Source: Acidobacteriota bacterium (GTDB lineage: Bacteria; Acidobacteriota; Terriglobia; Bryobacterales; Bryobacteraceae). From it: DNA of 64,000 nucleotides. The notes under the pieces were generated by a model, which had not been told where the DNA came from, made no database searches, and saw only the letters and a list, made by a program, of their open reading frames with translations. Shown here piece by piece: positions 50,788-60,927 of this stretch; positions within the stretch are counted from its first letter, which is position 1; the number at the start of each line of letters is the position of its first letter. The DNA is taken from the NCBI GenBank assembly GCA_014584705.1, contig JACTMJ010000013.1, positions 1 to 64,000 on the forward strand, read 5' to 3'. The translations under genes were made by a program, and so were the position numbers.

Positions 50788-52179
50788 CTATCGAGGCGGA
50801 ATCTTACCTCCCGAATACGTGTCACGGGTAATGCCAAACTTTCCCATTCGATAGAGAAGAGTCTTCCTACTGAGCTTCAGGAATCGGGCGGTCTGGGTCT
50901 GATTCCACTGGTTCTTGACCAACGCCTGAACCAGTACGTTCTTTTCGAGCTCCGTGAGATCGATGCCTTCCGAGGGGAGATCGAAAAGAGCGGCTCCCGA
51001 CGAGTCTCTCCGCAGTGTCTGGGGGAGATCCACATACGCAATCTGGTCTCCTCTCGCCAGCACAACCAATCGCTCCAAAGTGTTCTCCAGTTCACGTACG
51101 TTTCCCGGCCACGAGTAGGCAAGAAAGTAGCGCCGAATTTCGTCTGGAAGTACGAGATGAGGACGACAGTGCTTCTGCTTGCCCTTCTCCAAAAAATAGG
51201 TCACCAATTCGTCGATGTCGTCCCGCCGGTCTCGAAGAGGCGGCAGCGTAAGCGGGATAACGGACAACCGGTAATAGAGGTCCTCGCGAAATCCGCCTGA
51301 CTTTGTCAAATCGAGCAAGGGCTGATGGGTTGCAGCTACGATCCTCACATCGACGGTACTCGGCGCCGTTGCGCCGATCTTCTCGATGGCTCCGCTCTGG
51401 ATCAGCCGCAGGAGCTTTACCTGAAGCTCGGGGGACATATCGCCAACCTCATCGAGAAACAGCGTTCCGCCGTCGGCCATCTCGGTCTTTCCGACTTTAT
51501 GCGCAATGGCGCCGGTGAACGATCCTTTGACGTGTCCAAACATCTCTGATTCAATCAGGTCTTTAGGGATCGCTCCACAGTTGATCGCGACGAACGGTTT
51601 TTCTTTTCGCTGGCTATTAAAGTGGATGGCTTTTGCCAGCAATTCTTTGCCGGTGCCGGTCTCGCCTTGGATGAGAACTGTCGCTGACGAGCCTGCTGCG
51701 CGAATGGCCGTGTCCAGGACATCCATTAACGCGGGGGACTTCCCGATGATCGCCTCGAAGCCGAAACGGCTATCCAAACTCGACCTCAGTCGATGCACTT
51801 CCTGGCGCAGAGATCGATGCTCCAACGCACGGCTCAGGAGGAGCCTCAGTTCATCGACGCCGACTGGCTTTGTAATGTAGTCGTAGGCTCCGGCTTTCAC
51901 GGCTTCCACCGCGCTCTCGATGGTGGCGTATGCCGTCATCAGAATCATGATCGTTTCCGGCTGCTGGGCGTGGATGGATTTGAGCAGATCCAGCCCCGAG
52001 AACTCCGGCATCCGCACATCGCTCAGCACCACGTCAATTGGTTCCGTATTCAACAGTTCGAGGGCCTGTTGGCCCGATGCCGCAACCGACACTGTGTAGC
52101 CTTCCTGCTGAAGGCGCACCTGCATCACGCGACGCAGACTAGCGTCGTCATCCACAACAAGAACACGAATGCTAGCCAT
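50788..52179 (-). CDS. Sigma-54-dependent response regulator, NtrC/ZraR-type (system 2)
   Basis: A 463-residue paralogue of the regulator at 37522-38892. Receiver domain with VLSDVRMPEFSG, AAA+ domain with GETGTGKE, KGSFTGA and GTLFLDEVGDMS, and a C-terminal Fis-type HTH (WNQTQTARFLKLSRKTLLYRM). It overlaps its kinase by 8 bp. Candidate targets are the HAMP and HtrA genes just downstream. Confidence 0.9.
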   Translation of the reverse strand: MASIRVLVVDDDASLRRVMQVRLQQEGYTVSVAASGQQALELLNTEPIDVVLSDVRMPEFSGLDLLKSIHAQQPETIMILMTAYATIESAVEAVKAGAYDYITKPVGVDELRLLLSRALEHRSLRQEVHRLRSSLDSRFGFEAIIGKSPALMDVLDTAIRAAGSSATVLIQGETGTGKELLAKAIHFNSQRKEKPFVAINCGAIPKDLIESEMFGHVKGSFTGAIAHKVGKTEMADGGTLFLDEVGDMSPELQVKLLRLIQSGAIEKIGATAPSTVDVRIVAATHQPLLDLTKSGGFREDLYYRLSVIPLTLPPLRDRRDDIDELVTYFLEKGKQKHCRPHLVLPDEIRRYFLAYSWPGNVRELENTLERLVVLARGDQIAYVDLPQTLRRDSSGAALFDLPSEGIDLTELEKNVLVQALVKNQWNQTQTARFLKLSRKTLLYRMGKFGITRDTYSGGKIPPR

Positions 52180-53344
52180 CTGTATCGTCCTGTCCGACCG
52201 GAATCCGAATCAGAAAGCATGCCCCTCCCTCGGTTGTGTTGAAAGCGCGAATGTCTCCACCATGGTGCGACACGATCTGTTGCACGACGGAAAGGCCAAG
52301 GCCGGTTCCGCTTGCCTTTGTCGTAAAGAAGGGTTCAAAAACTTGCTCGATATCCTCCGGAGCAATTCCGGGTCCACTGTCGGAAATGGACAAGACGAAC
52401 ATCGCATTTTCCAACCCGTAGCGTACGTCGATTGTCCCTCCGTATCCACTTGCCTCCTGCGCGTTCATCAGAAGGTTGAAGAGCACCTGCTTCATCTGCT
52501 CTGCGTCGCATCGAACGGAAACGCCTACGCTGTCTGACGAGACACGAATCAAGTTATTCTTGGCCGTCATCAGTGGGTGAATGAGAACAGCAACTTCTGA
52601 AACGAGTTCTCCAAAAGTTACGGTTGTAAGCACGGGCTGTCTCGCCTTGGCGAAGTTGAGCAGTTCCGTGAGTAGTCCCGAAAGCCGTTGGCACTGTTTC
52701 CGAATAATCTCATGGAACTCCTCGCGGAGTTTCGTATCCTCGTGCTGTTTCTCAAGTACTTCAATGGCACCTTCGATGCTTGCGAGCGGGTTGCGAATCT
52801 CGTGCGCCATCGCCGCGGCAATCTGTCCCACGGCGGAAAGCCGGCTCGCACGTTTGAGGTGATGGAAGCTCTTTTCCAGTTCTACATTCGCCCGCGCGAG
52901 TTCCTTCGAACGCTGCCGCAGCCTGCCGTTGACGGCCAGTTCCCGATCGGAGAGTATTCCCGTCACAAAACCAATTAGCAGGAATGAACCAAGTTCGGCA
53001 TATTGATTCAGCGCATAGTGCGGTTCCTGTGCCACCCAATCGTGGACGTGCGGAACGTAGCACATGCAGACACAGATAGCCGTGAGTAGACCACCAACCC
53101 AGCCGAAGAAAATCGCGCCCAGGACGATCGGAACGTAGTAGAGGTGCTGCAATACACTGTGAGCGAAAATGAACTCTTTGGGAACTCCGTAATGGGCTGC
53201 GGTAATGCCGGCGACCGTCAGAAGGACGTAGACGATTCGCTTTAACACGTACCTCGGAATCCGCAGACCTCCCAAGTGGAGACCGGGACCTGAATCGCCC
53301 CCCAACGGCGCCACTGTTGCTGGGTTGGTCTCCAGTTCAATCAA
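52172..53344 (-). CDS. Membrane sensor histidine kinase, NtrB-type (system 2)
   Basis: A 390-residue kinase colinear with the one at 36428-37525. The membrane domain repeats the motif LQHLYYVPIVLGAIFFGWVGGL and YVPHVHDW. H-box MAHEIRNPLAS, N-box LFNLLMNAQEAS, G1 DSGPGI and G2 GTGLGLSVVQQI are present. No PAS domain is seen. The start codon is a TTG in this reading; the exact start is uncertain. The shared sensor domain suggests both systems perceive a related membrane or metal signal. Confidence 0.85.
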   Translation of the reverse strand: MIELETNPATVAPLGGDSGPGLHLGGLRIPRYVLKRIVYVLLTVAGITAAHYGVPKEFIFAHSVLQHLYYVPIVLGAIFFGWVGGLLTAICVCMCYVPHVHDWVAQEPHYALNQYAELGSFLLIGFVTGILSDRELAVNGRLRQRSKELARANVELEKSFHHLKRASRLSAVGQIAAAMAHEIRNPLASIEGAIEVLEKQHEDTKLREEFHEIIRKQCQRLSGLLTELLNFAKARQPVLTTVTFGELVSEVAVLIHPLMTAKNNLIRVSSDSVGVSVRCDAEQMKQVLFNLLMNAQEASGYGGTIDVRYGLENAMFVLSISDSGPGIAPEDIEQVFEPFFTTKASGTGLGLSVVQQIVSHHGGDIRAFNTTEGGACFLIRIPVGQDDTDG

Positions 53345-53503
53345 TTCGCTGCCTCCCGTTGAACTACGGCTTTGCCCTTCAAGGGAGCTGGTATCCGGTC
53401 ACGAATCCTCCAGCCCGGATGGCGTCCGACGGGTTCGTCGTAGGCGGCGAACCCGTGGACGCCAAAAACAGAAACTAACGCAGAGCCAAAATACACCCGC
53501 GGA

Positions 53504-55531
53504 CTATGCAATTTTCAGTTGCTTGGCATTGAACGCCACCACGATGGTGCTCAGGCTCATCAGCACCGCGCCTACAGCCGGACTCAAGATAATTCCGGCG
53601 CTGACGAGCACGCCGGCAGCCAGCGGAATCGCTACGATGTTGTAGCCAGCGGCGTACCAAAGGTTCTGAACCATCTTCCGGTAGGTTGCTTTCGACAAGG
53701 CGGCGATCGACGCAACGTCGCGCGGATCGCTGTTCACGAGAATGATATCCGCGGAAGCGACGGCGACGTCAGTGCCCGCACCCACCGCAATCCCAAGATC
53801 GGCAGTGGCAAGTGCGGGCGCGTCGTTCACGCCATCGCCGACCATTGCCACCACTCGGCCAGACGCGCGAAGCTCGGCGATCTTGGCGCTCTTCTGATCC
53901 GGAAGCACTTCGGCGATCACTTGATCCAACCCGAGGTCCTCCGCCACCCATTCGGCGACTTCCTGCTTGTCTCCAGTGAGGATGATCACTTCCATGCCCT
54001 GCTCGTGAAGCCGCCGGACAGCTTCCCGCGATTCCGGACGAATCGTATCGGCCAGCGCAAGCACGCCCTCCGCCGTGCCATCGCGGACCACGTAAACAAG
54101 CGACTTTCCCTGCCTGGCGAGTTTATTTCCGTCATGCTCTGGCACCGCGATATTCTCGGCCGTTACTGCGCTTGCACTCAGCAATCGGATGTGTGCGCCC
54201 TCGACGGTAGCCTGAACGCCTTTTCCGGTGATGGCTTCGAAGCCGGTCACTTCGGGGATCGTTAGCTCCCGTTCCCGCGCCGTGAGAATCACCCCAGCGG
54301 CGATCGGATGTTCACTCCCCCGTTCCACCGCGGCGGCCATCCCAAGGAGCGCCGATTCGGAGAGGCTTCCAAAGAGGCGGATGTCGGTAACTCCAAAGCG
54401 GCCCTCGGTGAGCGTGCCTGTCTTGTCGAAGACGACGGTAGTCAGGTTGCGCGCCCGTTCAAACGCGACGCGATTTCGAATGAGAAGGCCCTTCCTGGCC
54501 GCGAGCCCAGTGGAGACCGACACCACCAGCGGAATCGCCAGGCCGAGCGCGTGCGGACACGCAATGATCATCACCGTAACGGCACGCTCAAGAGCGAACG
54601 ATAGATTGCTGCCGACCGCCCAAAGCCAGACGGCGAAGGTCACCGCGGACACGCTGAGCGCGCTCACGGTGAGGAAGAACGCCGCGCGATTGGCGAGATC
54701 CTGGGTCCGGCTCTTCGATCGCTCGGCTTCACGGACCAGCGCGATGATTTGCTGCAGGTAGCTTGCCGATCCGGTATGCCGCACTACCACCACCAGCGAA
54801 CCAAGCCCGTTCACCGAACCGCCCACCACACTGTCGCCGGTAAGTTTCTTTACCGGGTTGCTCTCCCCCGTCAGCATGCTCTCATCCACGCTGGAACTGC
54901 CTTCGAGCACCTCGCCGTCAGCAGGAATTTTCTCGCTCGATTTCACCAGGATCCGGTCGCCCTCCTTCAGTTGGGAAGTGGGCACTTCTTGTGTCTCGCC
55001 GTCATCGCCCAGAAGGTGAGCCTCCGAGGGCATCAATCGCGCCAGCTCTTCGAGAGCCTTGCTGGCGCCCATCACGGAACGCATCTCAATCCAGTGCCCC
55101 AGCAGCATCAGGTCAATCAGCGTAACCGTTTCCCAGAAGAAGAGCTCTCCTTCGAGACCCAGCACCACTGAGGCGCTGTAGACGAATGCCACCGTAATGG
55201 CCGTGCCCACCAGCGTCATCATCCCGGGGTTTCCGGCCCGCAGTTCTTCGACGGATCCCTTGAGGAATGGCAGACCGCCGTAGACATACACGAAGGAGCT
55301 GAGAGCGAGCAGCACCCAGATGCCAATAGACGTAGGCAGGATCTCGCCGATGCCCAGCCACCGCTGGACCATCGGGCTCAGCAGCAGGACCGGAATGGTG
55401 AGTGCCGCGCAGATCCAGAAGCGGTGCCGGAAATCGTCCACCATCATCTGGTGATGATCGTGATGATCGTGATGGCCTTGGTCCGCGGGCGGCTCGGCGT
55501 GCTCGTGATCGTGTTGGCTGTGCGGGCTCAT
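53504..55531 (-). CDS. CopB-type (CPH) copper-exporting P1B ATPase
   Basis: A 675-residue ATPase. The N-terminus is His-rich ([21 protein letters not shown]) in place of a ferredoxin-like metal domain. The membrane metal site is [10 protein letters not shown], the P1B-3 signature linked to Cu(II)/Cu(I) export. DKTGTLTEG is the phosphorylation site, with ILTGDKQE and [17 protein letters not shown] precedes the ATG. It ends the Cus-type operon and would move copper to the periplasm for CusCBA. Confidence 0.9.
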   Translation of the reverse strand: MSPHSQHDHEHAEPPADQGHHDHHDHHQMMVDDFRHRFWICAALTIPVLLLSPMVQRWLGIGEILPTSIGIWVLLALSSFVYVYGGLPFLKGSVEELRAGNPGMMTLVGTAITVAFVYSASVVLGLEGELFFWETVTLIDLMLLGHWIEMRSVMGASKALEELARLMPSEAHLLGDDGETQEVPTSQLKEGDRILVKSSEKIPADGEVLEGSSSVDESMLTGESNPVKKLTGDSVVGGSVNGLGSLVVVVRHTGSASYLQQIIALVREAERSKSRTQDLANRAAFFLTVSALSVSAVTFAVWLWAVGSNLSFALERAVTVMIIACPHALGLAIPLVVSVSTGLAARKGLLIRNRVAFERARNLTTVVFDKTGTLTEGRFGVTDIRLFGSLSESALLGMAAAVERGSEHPIAAGVILTARERELTIPEVTGFEAITGKGVQATVEGAHIRLLSASAVTAENIAVPEHDGNKLARQGKSLVYVVRDGTAEGVLALADTIRPESREAVRRLHEQGMEVIILTGDKQEVAEWVAEDLGLDQVIAEVLPDQKSAKIAELRASGRVVAMVGDGVNDAPALATADLGIAVGAGTDVAVASADIILVNSDPRDVASIAALSKATYRKMVQNLWYAAGYNIVAIPLAAGVLVSAGIILSPAVGAVLMSLSTIVVAFNAKQLKIA

Positions 55532-55595
55532 GCCTTCCTCATCTCTGGATTGTCCCGGCATCTGCTCATTTTCTAGCAAGAAGGTTACGGAAAGC

Positions 55596-56312
55596 TCAGT
55601 CCATTCGGCGTTCCGCGGCAACGTCTGGATTCACGGCGCTGCGAGCAATTCCATAGAGGCGATACTTCAACGAGCTGAGATAGACCTCATCCAGCTTACG
55701 CTTCAATTGAAACCGGAAGGGCCGACGATCCCCAGGCTGAGCCCGGGTATGTTCGAAGACGGAGATTTCCAGCTCATACGGGCCGTTGCTCCAAACCCCC
55801 GCAATCTCCTCACCGTATCGCCAGCGCCGGCTGTCTTCCGGATCAGATGATTGAAAGACGATGCCATCCCGCGTGAACTGAAGAACGCCTTCGCAGCCGC
55901 CAAAGCGATGGAGATGCTTCACCGGGATCTCATACTCCACCGCGCTAAGGGCTTCGCCGCTGCGATCCACCACGGGCGTGGGCAGACGTTCCAAGAGGGT
56001 TTGCCACAGTTGGTCGCTGAGCGCGTCATGAGCCAGATGCAGCGTGTATTCCTGATCGGCCCAGCCGTATTGCCAGCGGTCTCGATAGGTAAGGATATGG
56101 ATGCTGTCCGCTGCCTGACGGTCAAACTGCTGAACGCCGCTGTAGGGCAGACGGAAGGAGTGTTTCTTCTTGGCGGCTTCGAATTGAATGCCGTCCTCCG
56201 TGAAGCTGAGCGTTCCCTTCACGTCTTTCCAGGAGAACCGCTTCCAAACCGCTTCCATCTCCTGTGCGCCGCACAACATCGCCAACGCCAGAACGCCAAT
56301 GATTAATCTCAT
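55596..56312 (-). CDS. Exported protein with two related beta repeats, Cus operon
   Basis: A 238-residue protein starting [17 protein letters not shown] (signal peptide). Two similar units are seen: [22 protein letters not shown] with YSGVQQF, and [24 protein letters not shown] with YGEEIAGV. They look like pleckstrin-like or GRAM-like beta sheets, but the family is not known to me. The ATG overlaps the cusA stop (ATGA), so it is part of the copper operon. Confidence 0.6.
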   Translation of the reverse strand: MRLIIGVLALAMLCGAQEMEAVWKRFSWKDVKGTLSFTEDGIQFEAAKKKHSFRLPYSGVQQFDRQAADSIHILTYRDRWQYGWADQEYTLHLAHDALSDQLWQTLLERLPTPVVDRSGEALSAVEYEIPVKHLHRFGGCEGVLQFTRDGIVFQSSDPEDSRRWRYGEEIAGVWSNGPYELEISVFEHTRAQPGDRRPFRFQLKRKLDEVYLSSLKYRLYGIARSAVNPDVAAERRMD

Positions 56313-59300
56313 GCCAACTCCTTGTGATGGTGGAAGCCTCGGAATTTCCCGGACTTGAGCAGACCCCTGGAACGCCAGAGGTAGAAGATCACCGGGTAAA
56401 TGGCGAGTTCCATGATCCCGGAGGTGAGCACGCCGCCCACCATCGGTGCGGCAATGCGCTTCATCGTGTCCGCGCCTGTCCCGTGGCTCCACATGATCGG
56501 CAGCAGCCCGGCAACGATCACCATGATGGTCATCGCTTTGGGCCGCACCCGCTTCACCGCGCCGTGGTAGATGGCATCGGCCAGGTCGTCCGTGTTCTTC
56601 AGCATGCCCTTCCGTTTGAACTCCTCATACGCCTGGTCAAGGTAAAGCAGCATCACCACGCCGGTCTCCGCGTCCAGCCCCGCCAGGGCGATGATTCCCA
56701 CCCAAACCGCGATGCTCATGTTGTAACCGAGCAGGTAAAGGAACCAAATAGCGCCGACCAGCGAGAAGGGAACCGCCAGAAAGACAATGGCCGTCTTGAT
56801 CAGCGAGCCGGTGTTGACGAAAATGATCACAAAGATGATCATGATCGTCAGAGGTACCACAAGCAGCAGCCGCTGCTGCGCGCGCTGCATGTATTCGTAC
56901 TGGCCGCTCCAGTTGATGGTGTATCCGGCCGGGAGGCTAATCTCCTCCGCCACGGCCTGCTTGGCCCGCTCCACATACGAACCGATATCCGTGTTCCGGA
57001 TGTCCACGTAGATCCATGTGTTTGGGCGGGCGTTCTCGCTCTTGATGGAGGGTGGGCCAACGACGTAGCGGATTGAGGTCAACTGCCCTAGCGGAATGTG
57101 CTGTCCGCCGGGAGTGGGAACCAGCACCGCTCGCAGCGAGGGCAGATCGTCCCGCAGTTCGCGGCTGTAGCGGAGGTTCACCGGATACCGCTCCAAACCT
57201 TCGACGGTGGTGGTGATGTTCATGCCGCCGATCGCCGATTGGATGACGTCCTGCACGTCGCCTACGGTAAGGCCATACCGCGCAATCTCGTCCCGGTCCA
57301 CCTCAAAATCGAGGTAGTTCCCGCCCATCACTCGCTCCGCATAAACGCTCAAGGTTCCAGGAACCTTTCTCACTACCGCTTCGATGTCCTTGCCCACCCG
57401 CTCCAGCACCTTCAGATCGGGGCCGCCCACTTTGATGCCGACGGGGGTCTTAATTCCGGTGGAGAGCATATCGATGCGTGTCTTGATGGGCATCGTCCAG
57501 GCGTTGGTTACGCCTGGAATCTGGATCGCGGCGTTCAGTTCGTCGGTGAGCTTTTCGGGAGTCATGCCGGGCCGCCACTCGCTCTCGGGTTTCAGCGTGA
57601 TCGTGGTTTCCACCATCGAGAGCGGCGCCGGATCGGTTGCGGTCTCGGCACGTCCGATCTTGCCGAAGACGTGATGGACTTCCGGAAAAGTCTTGATGAT
57701 CTTGTCGGTTTGCTGCAGTACTTCTCGGGCTTTGGTTATCGATATTCCGGGAAGCGTGGTGGGCATGTAGAGCATGTCCCCTTCCCAAAGCGGAGGCATG
57801 AACTCGGAACCAAGACGCTGGAACGGGATAATGGTGACGGCCATCATCCCCACCGCGATGAGAAGAGCAGGAATACGAAATCGCATCGCCAGTTCGAGAA
57901 CCGGATGATAGACGAAGACGAGAAAACGATTCACTGGATTTTTTTCTTCTTTGGGGATGCGACCGCGAATGAGGTAGCCCATCAGAACCGGTACCAGCGT
58001 CACCGAGAGAATCGCGGCGGCCGCCATCGAATAGGTCTTCGTGAAGGCGAGGGGCTTGAAGAGCCTGCCCTCTTGCGCCTCCAGCGTGAAGACGGGCATG
58101 AACGAGACCGTGATCACCAGTAGCGAATAGAACAACGAAGGGCCCACCTCGGTGGCGGCGTCCGCGATAATCCGCCAATGAGGCTTCTTGCCCGCGTCGC
58201 GCTCCAGATGCTTGTGGGCGTTCTCGATCATGATGATGGCGGCGTCCACCATGGCGCCGATCGCGATCGCGATCCCACCGAGCGACATGATGTTGGCGGT
58301 AATCCCCTGGTAGTGCATCACGATGAACGCCATGAGAATGGCGATGGGCAGGGTAAGGATCGCTACCAGCGAACTCCGGAAATGCAGCAGAAACGCGATG
58401 CAGACCAGCGCCACGACGACGCTTTCTTCGAGAAGCTTTTCTTTGAGGGTGTCCACCGCCCGCTCGATCAGCGTTGAGCGGTCGTAAGCAACCTGGATCT
58501 CGACACCCTCCGGCAATCCCGCCTTCAGACTTTCGAGCTTTGCCTTCACGTCGCGAAGCACCTGGTGTGTATCGGCGCCATACCGAACGATGACGATGCC
58601 GCCAACCACCTCACCCTCGCCGTTCCAATCCGCCAAGCCTCTTCGCAACTCCGGCCCCATCTGCACCATCGCCACATCTCGCAGCAGCACCGGCGTACCG
58701 TCCGCATTCACCGCGAGGGCGATCTTCTCCAGATCCTCCGGCGCCTTGATGTAGCCCAGCCCACGGATCATGAATTCTTTTTCCGCCACTTCCAGCAATC
58801 GTCCTCCGACGTCGTTATTGCTGCGGTTCACCGCGTTGCGAATCTTCCCGATCGAGATGTCGTAGCTACGCAGCTTGTTCGGATCCACGATGATCTGATA
58901 TTGGCGGACGAAGCCGCCGATGCTGGCCACCTCTGAAACTCCGTTAACGCTGGTCAGCTCGTACTTCAGATACCAATCCTGCAATGAGCGCAATTCGCTC
59001 AGGTCGTGTCTGTCGCTCTTTAGTGCGTACATGTACGCCCATCCGACACCGGTTGCGTCGGGCCCTAGCGCCGGATTCACGCCGCGTGGCAAACGCCCGG
59101 AAACGAAGTTCAAGTATTCGAGCACGCGGCTCCGCGCCCAATACATGTCGGTGCCGTCTTCAAAGATGATGTAGACGAAAGAGAATCCAAAGAACGAGTA
59201 GCCGCGAACCACCTTCGCGTAAGGCACCGCCAGCATCTGCGTAGTGAGCGGATAGGTGATCTGGTCCTCAACAATCTGCGGCGCCTGGCCGGGATACTCC

Positions 59301-59452
59301 GTGTAGATAATCACCTGCACGTCGGAGAGATCCGGGATCGCGTCGAGCGGTGTATTGAGCACCGCGTAGACTCCGGCCACGATCAAAAAGGCCGTGGCGA
59401 GCAAAACCAGAAATCGGTTGGCGATGGACCATTCAATGACTTTTGCAAACAT
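56309..59452 (-). CDS. cusA: CusA-type RND copper/silver efflux pump
   Basis: A 1047-residue RND permease. The helix 4 motif AIGAMVDAAIIMIENAHK is that of the HME4 (Cu/Ag) subgroup. MYALKSDRHDLSELRSLQDWYLKYEL and the methionine-rich periplasmic cleft region (MPTTLPGISITKAREVLQ, GNYLDFEVDRDEIARYG) agree. The start is 8 bp after the cusB stop. It forms the Cu(I)/Ag(I) pump with CusB and CusC and is distinct from the Zn/Co/Cd-type pump at 25520. Confidence 0.92.
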   Translation of the reverse strand: MFAKVIEWSIANRFLVLLATAFLIVAGVYAVLNTPLDAIPDLSDVQVIIYTEYPGQAPQIVEDQITYPLTTQMLAVPYAKVVRGYSFFGFSFVYIIFEDGTDMYWARSRVLEYLNFVSGRLPRGVNPALGPDATGVGWAYMYALKSDRHDLSELRSLQDWYLKYELTSVNGVSEVASIGGFVRQYQIIVDPNKLRSYDISIGKIRNAVNRSNNDVGGRLLEVAEKEFMIRGLGYIKAPEDLEKIALAVNADGTPVLLRDVAMVQMGPELRRGLADWNGEGEVVGGIVIVRYGADTHQVLRDVKAKLESLKAGLPEGVEIQVAYDRSTLIERAVDTLKEKLLEESVVVALVCIAFLLHFRSSLVAILTLPIAILMAFIVMHYQGITANIMSLGGIAIAIGAMVDAAIIMIENAHKHLERDAGKKPHWRIIADAATEVGPSLFYSLLVITVSFMPVFTLEAQEGRLFKPLAFTKTYSMAAAAILSVTLVPVLMGYLIRGRIPKEEKNPVNRFLVFVYHPVLELAMRFRIPALLIAVGMMAVTIIPFQRLGSEFMPPLWEGDMLYMPTTLPGISITKAREVLQQTDKIIKTFPEVHHVFGKIGRAETATDPAPLSMVETTITLKPESEWRPGMTPEKLTDELNAAIQIPGVTNAWTMPIKTRIDMLSTGIKTPVGIKVGGPDLKVLERVGKDIEAVVRKVPGTLSVYAERVMGGNYLDFEVDRDEIARYGLTVGDVQDVIQSAIGGMNITTTVEGLERYPVNLRYSRELRDDLPSLRAVLVPTPGGQHIPLGQLTSIRYVVGPPSIKSENARPNTWIYVDIRNTDIGSYVERAKQAVAEEISLPAGYTINWSGQYEYMQRAQQRLLLVVPLTIMIIFVIIFVNTGSLIKTAIVFLAVPFSLVGAIWFLYLLGYNMSIAVWVGIIALAGLDAETGVVMLLYLDQAYEEFKRKGMLKNTDDLADAIYHGAVKRVRPKAMTIMVIVAGLLPIMWSHGTGADTMKRIAAPMVGGVLTSGIMELAIYPVIFYLWRSRGLLKSGKFRGFHHHKELA

Positions 59453-59460
59453 GTTCTGTC

Positions 59461-60927
59461 CTAATGCTGGTGAACGGGTGCCGCTTCCGTTGCGGGTCTC
59501 GGAGTTTCTTTCACTCCAGGGGCGCCGCGGTCCCGGTCGCCCAGAAGCTGGCTGATGGCCGCTTTCAGATTGCTTTCGGAGTCGATCAGGAACTGCGATG
59601 ACGTGACGATGGTTTCTCCGGCGCGAAGCCCGCTCCGCACTTCCTGAAATCCTCCTCCGCTCGCGCCAAGCTCCACGACTCGCGGATCAAACAGTCCTTT
59701 CCCTTTCTCCACGATCACCACGCTCCGTTCTCCGCTATGGATGACGGCCTGCTGAGGAACGCGCACGGCTCCGCGTACCGCGGGTGCCGCGATGTCGACG
59801 TTGGCGTACATCTGGGGCCGAAGGGCGAGGTCGCTGTTGACCACCTCGACGTAGGCTTTCAGGGTTCGCGTCTGCGGATTCACCGACGAGTCGAGAAGCA
59901 CTACCTTCCCTGTCCATATCCTGCCGGGAAAGGCGTCCACGGTGATCTTGGCTGTCTGGCCGAGCTTCACGAACGCGAGGTGATATTCGTAGATCTCCAC
60001 TTCAACCCACAGCCTGGAGTGGTCCGCCAGCTTATATACCGGCATGCCCGGGTTCACCCTCATGCCCTCGATCGAATCCACCATCTTCTCGACGATCAAT
60101 CCGCTGAAGGGGGAGACTATGGTGAGGGTGCGAGTTACTTTACGGGTCCGATCCAATTCTTCGATCTGCGCAGCGGTGATATCCCAGAAACGCAGGCGCT
60201 CGCTCGACGATTCCACGAGGTTGTTGGCCTGCGAGATCGCATCCTTCGTCCCGGATTGCGAGAGCTTCTTCGCATAGCTGAGCGCAGCGAGATACTCTTG
60301 TTGCGTGGTCACCAGTTGTGGGCTGTAGATCTCGAAAATCGGCTGCCCTTTGCGCACGAACTCGCCAACGTTGTTGAAATAGGATTTCTCGATCCATCCG
60401 TCGAACTTTACGTTCACGGTGTAGAGCAATTGCGGATTGTGGGAGAGCACACCCACCGTTCGAATGTCCACCGGGATCGACCCGGTTTCTACTTTCGCCG
60501 TGCGCACCGCGAAATTCTGAAGAAAGTTGGGATCGACGCGCACACCTCCTTCGGCGCTCGCTTCGTCTTCGTAGACCGGAACCAGGTCCATCCCCATCGG
60601 TGACTTGCCCGGCTTGTCGGAGATGAAGTTGGGGTCCATCGGAGCCCGCCAGTACTTGATCTTCCGCTCGCTCGATGCGCCCCCCGCACCGCCCCCGGTG
60701 TCGCTCTCTCCGCTCATCGCCATCGAATCGTCCGCGCTATGGTCGTGCTCGCTGGTTTCCTTGGTGGGCGTGAGCTTCATCTGCCCCCCGTTTCCAGTGC
60801 GGAGCGAGGCTAGGGCGCCATCTGCCCAAGCCCAATGGCCAGGATTCCACACAAGGAAAAGCGGGACAGCCGCGCCGAGCAACAGCGCTGCGGCGACGAC
60901 GAAAACGATGACGCTACGGTTCTTCAT
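59461..60927 (-). CDS. cusB: CusB-type periplasmic adaptor with metal-binding N-domain
   Basis: A 488-residue membrane-fusion protein. After an N-terminal helix and a His/Met-containing linker (EHDHSADDSMAM) comes the heavy-metal-binding YHS-like motif IKYWRAPMDPNFISDKPGKSPMGMDLVPVY. Barrel-sandwich and hairpin segments follow (FDGWIEKSYFNNVGEFVRKGQPIFEIYSPQL; VSPFSGLIVEKMV). It ends in His (VHQH). It overlaps the cusC start region by 4 bp. Confidence 0.9.
   Translation of the reverse strand: MKNRSVIVFVVAAALLLGAAVPLFLVWNPGHWAWADGALASLRTGNGGQMKLTPTKETSEHDHSADDSMAMSGESDTGGGAGGASSERKIKYWRAPMDPNFISDKPGKSPMGMDLVPVYEDEASAEGGVRVDPNFLQNFAVRTAKVETGSIPVDIRTVGVLSHNPQLLYTVNVKFDGWIEKSYFNNVGEFVRKGQPIFEIYSPQLVTTQQEYLAALSYAKKLSQSGTKDAISQANNLVESSSERLRFWDITAAQIEELDRTRKVTRTLTIVSPFSGLIVEKMVDSIEGMRVNPGMPVYKLADHSRLWVEVEIYEYHLAFVKLGQTAKITVDAFPGRIWTGKVVLLDSSVNPQTRTLKAYVEVVNSDLALRPQMYANVDIAAPAVRGAVRVPQQAVIHSGERSVVIVEKGKGLFDPRVVELGASGGGFQEVRSGLRAGETIVTSSQFLIDSESNLKAAISQLLGDRDRGAPGVKETPRPATEAAPVHQH

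Noticed and set aside
57098-58123. 341-codon plus-strand open frame opposite cusA
   Set aside because: No family features; cusA is intact and well supported on the other strand.
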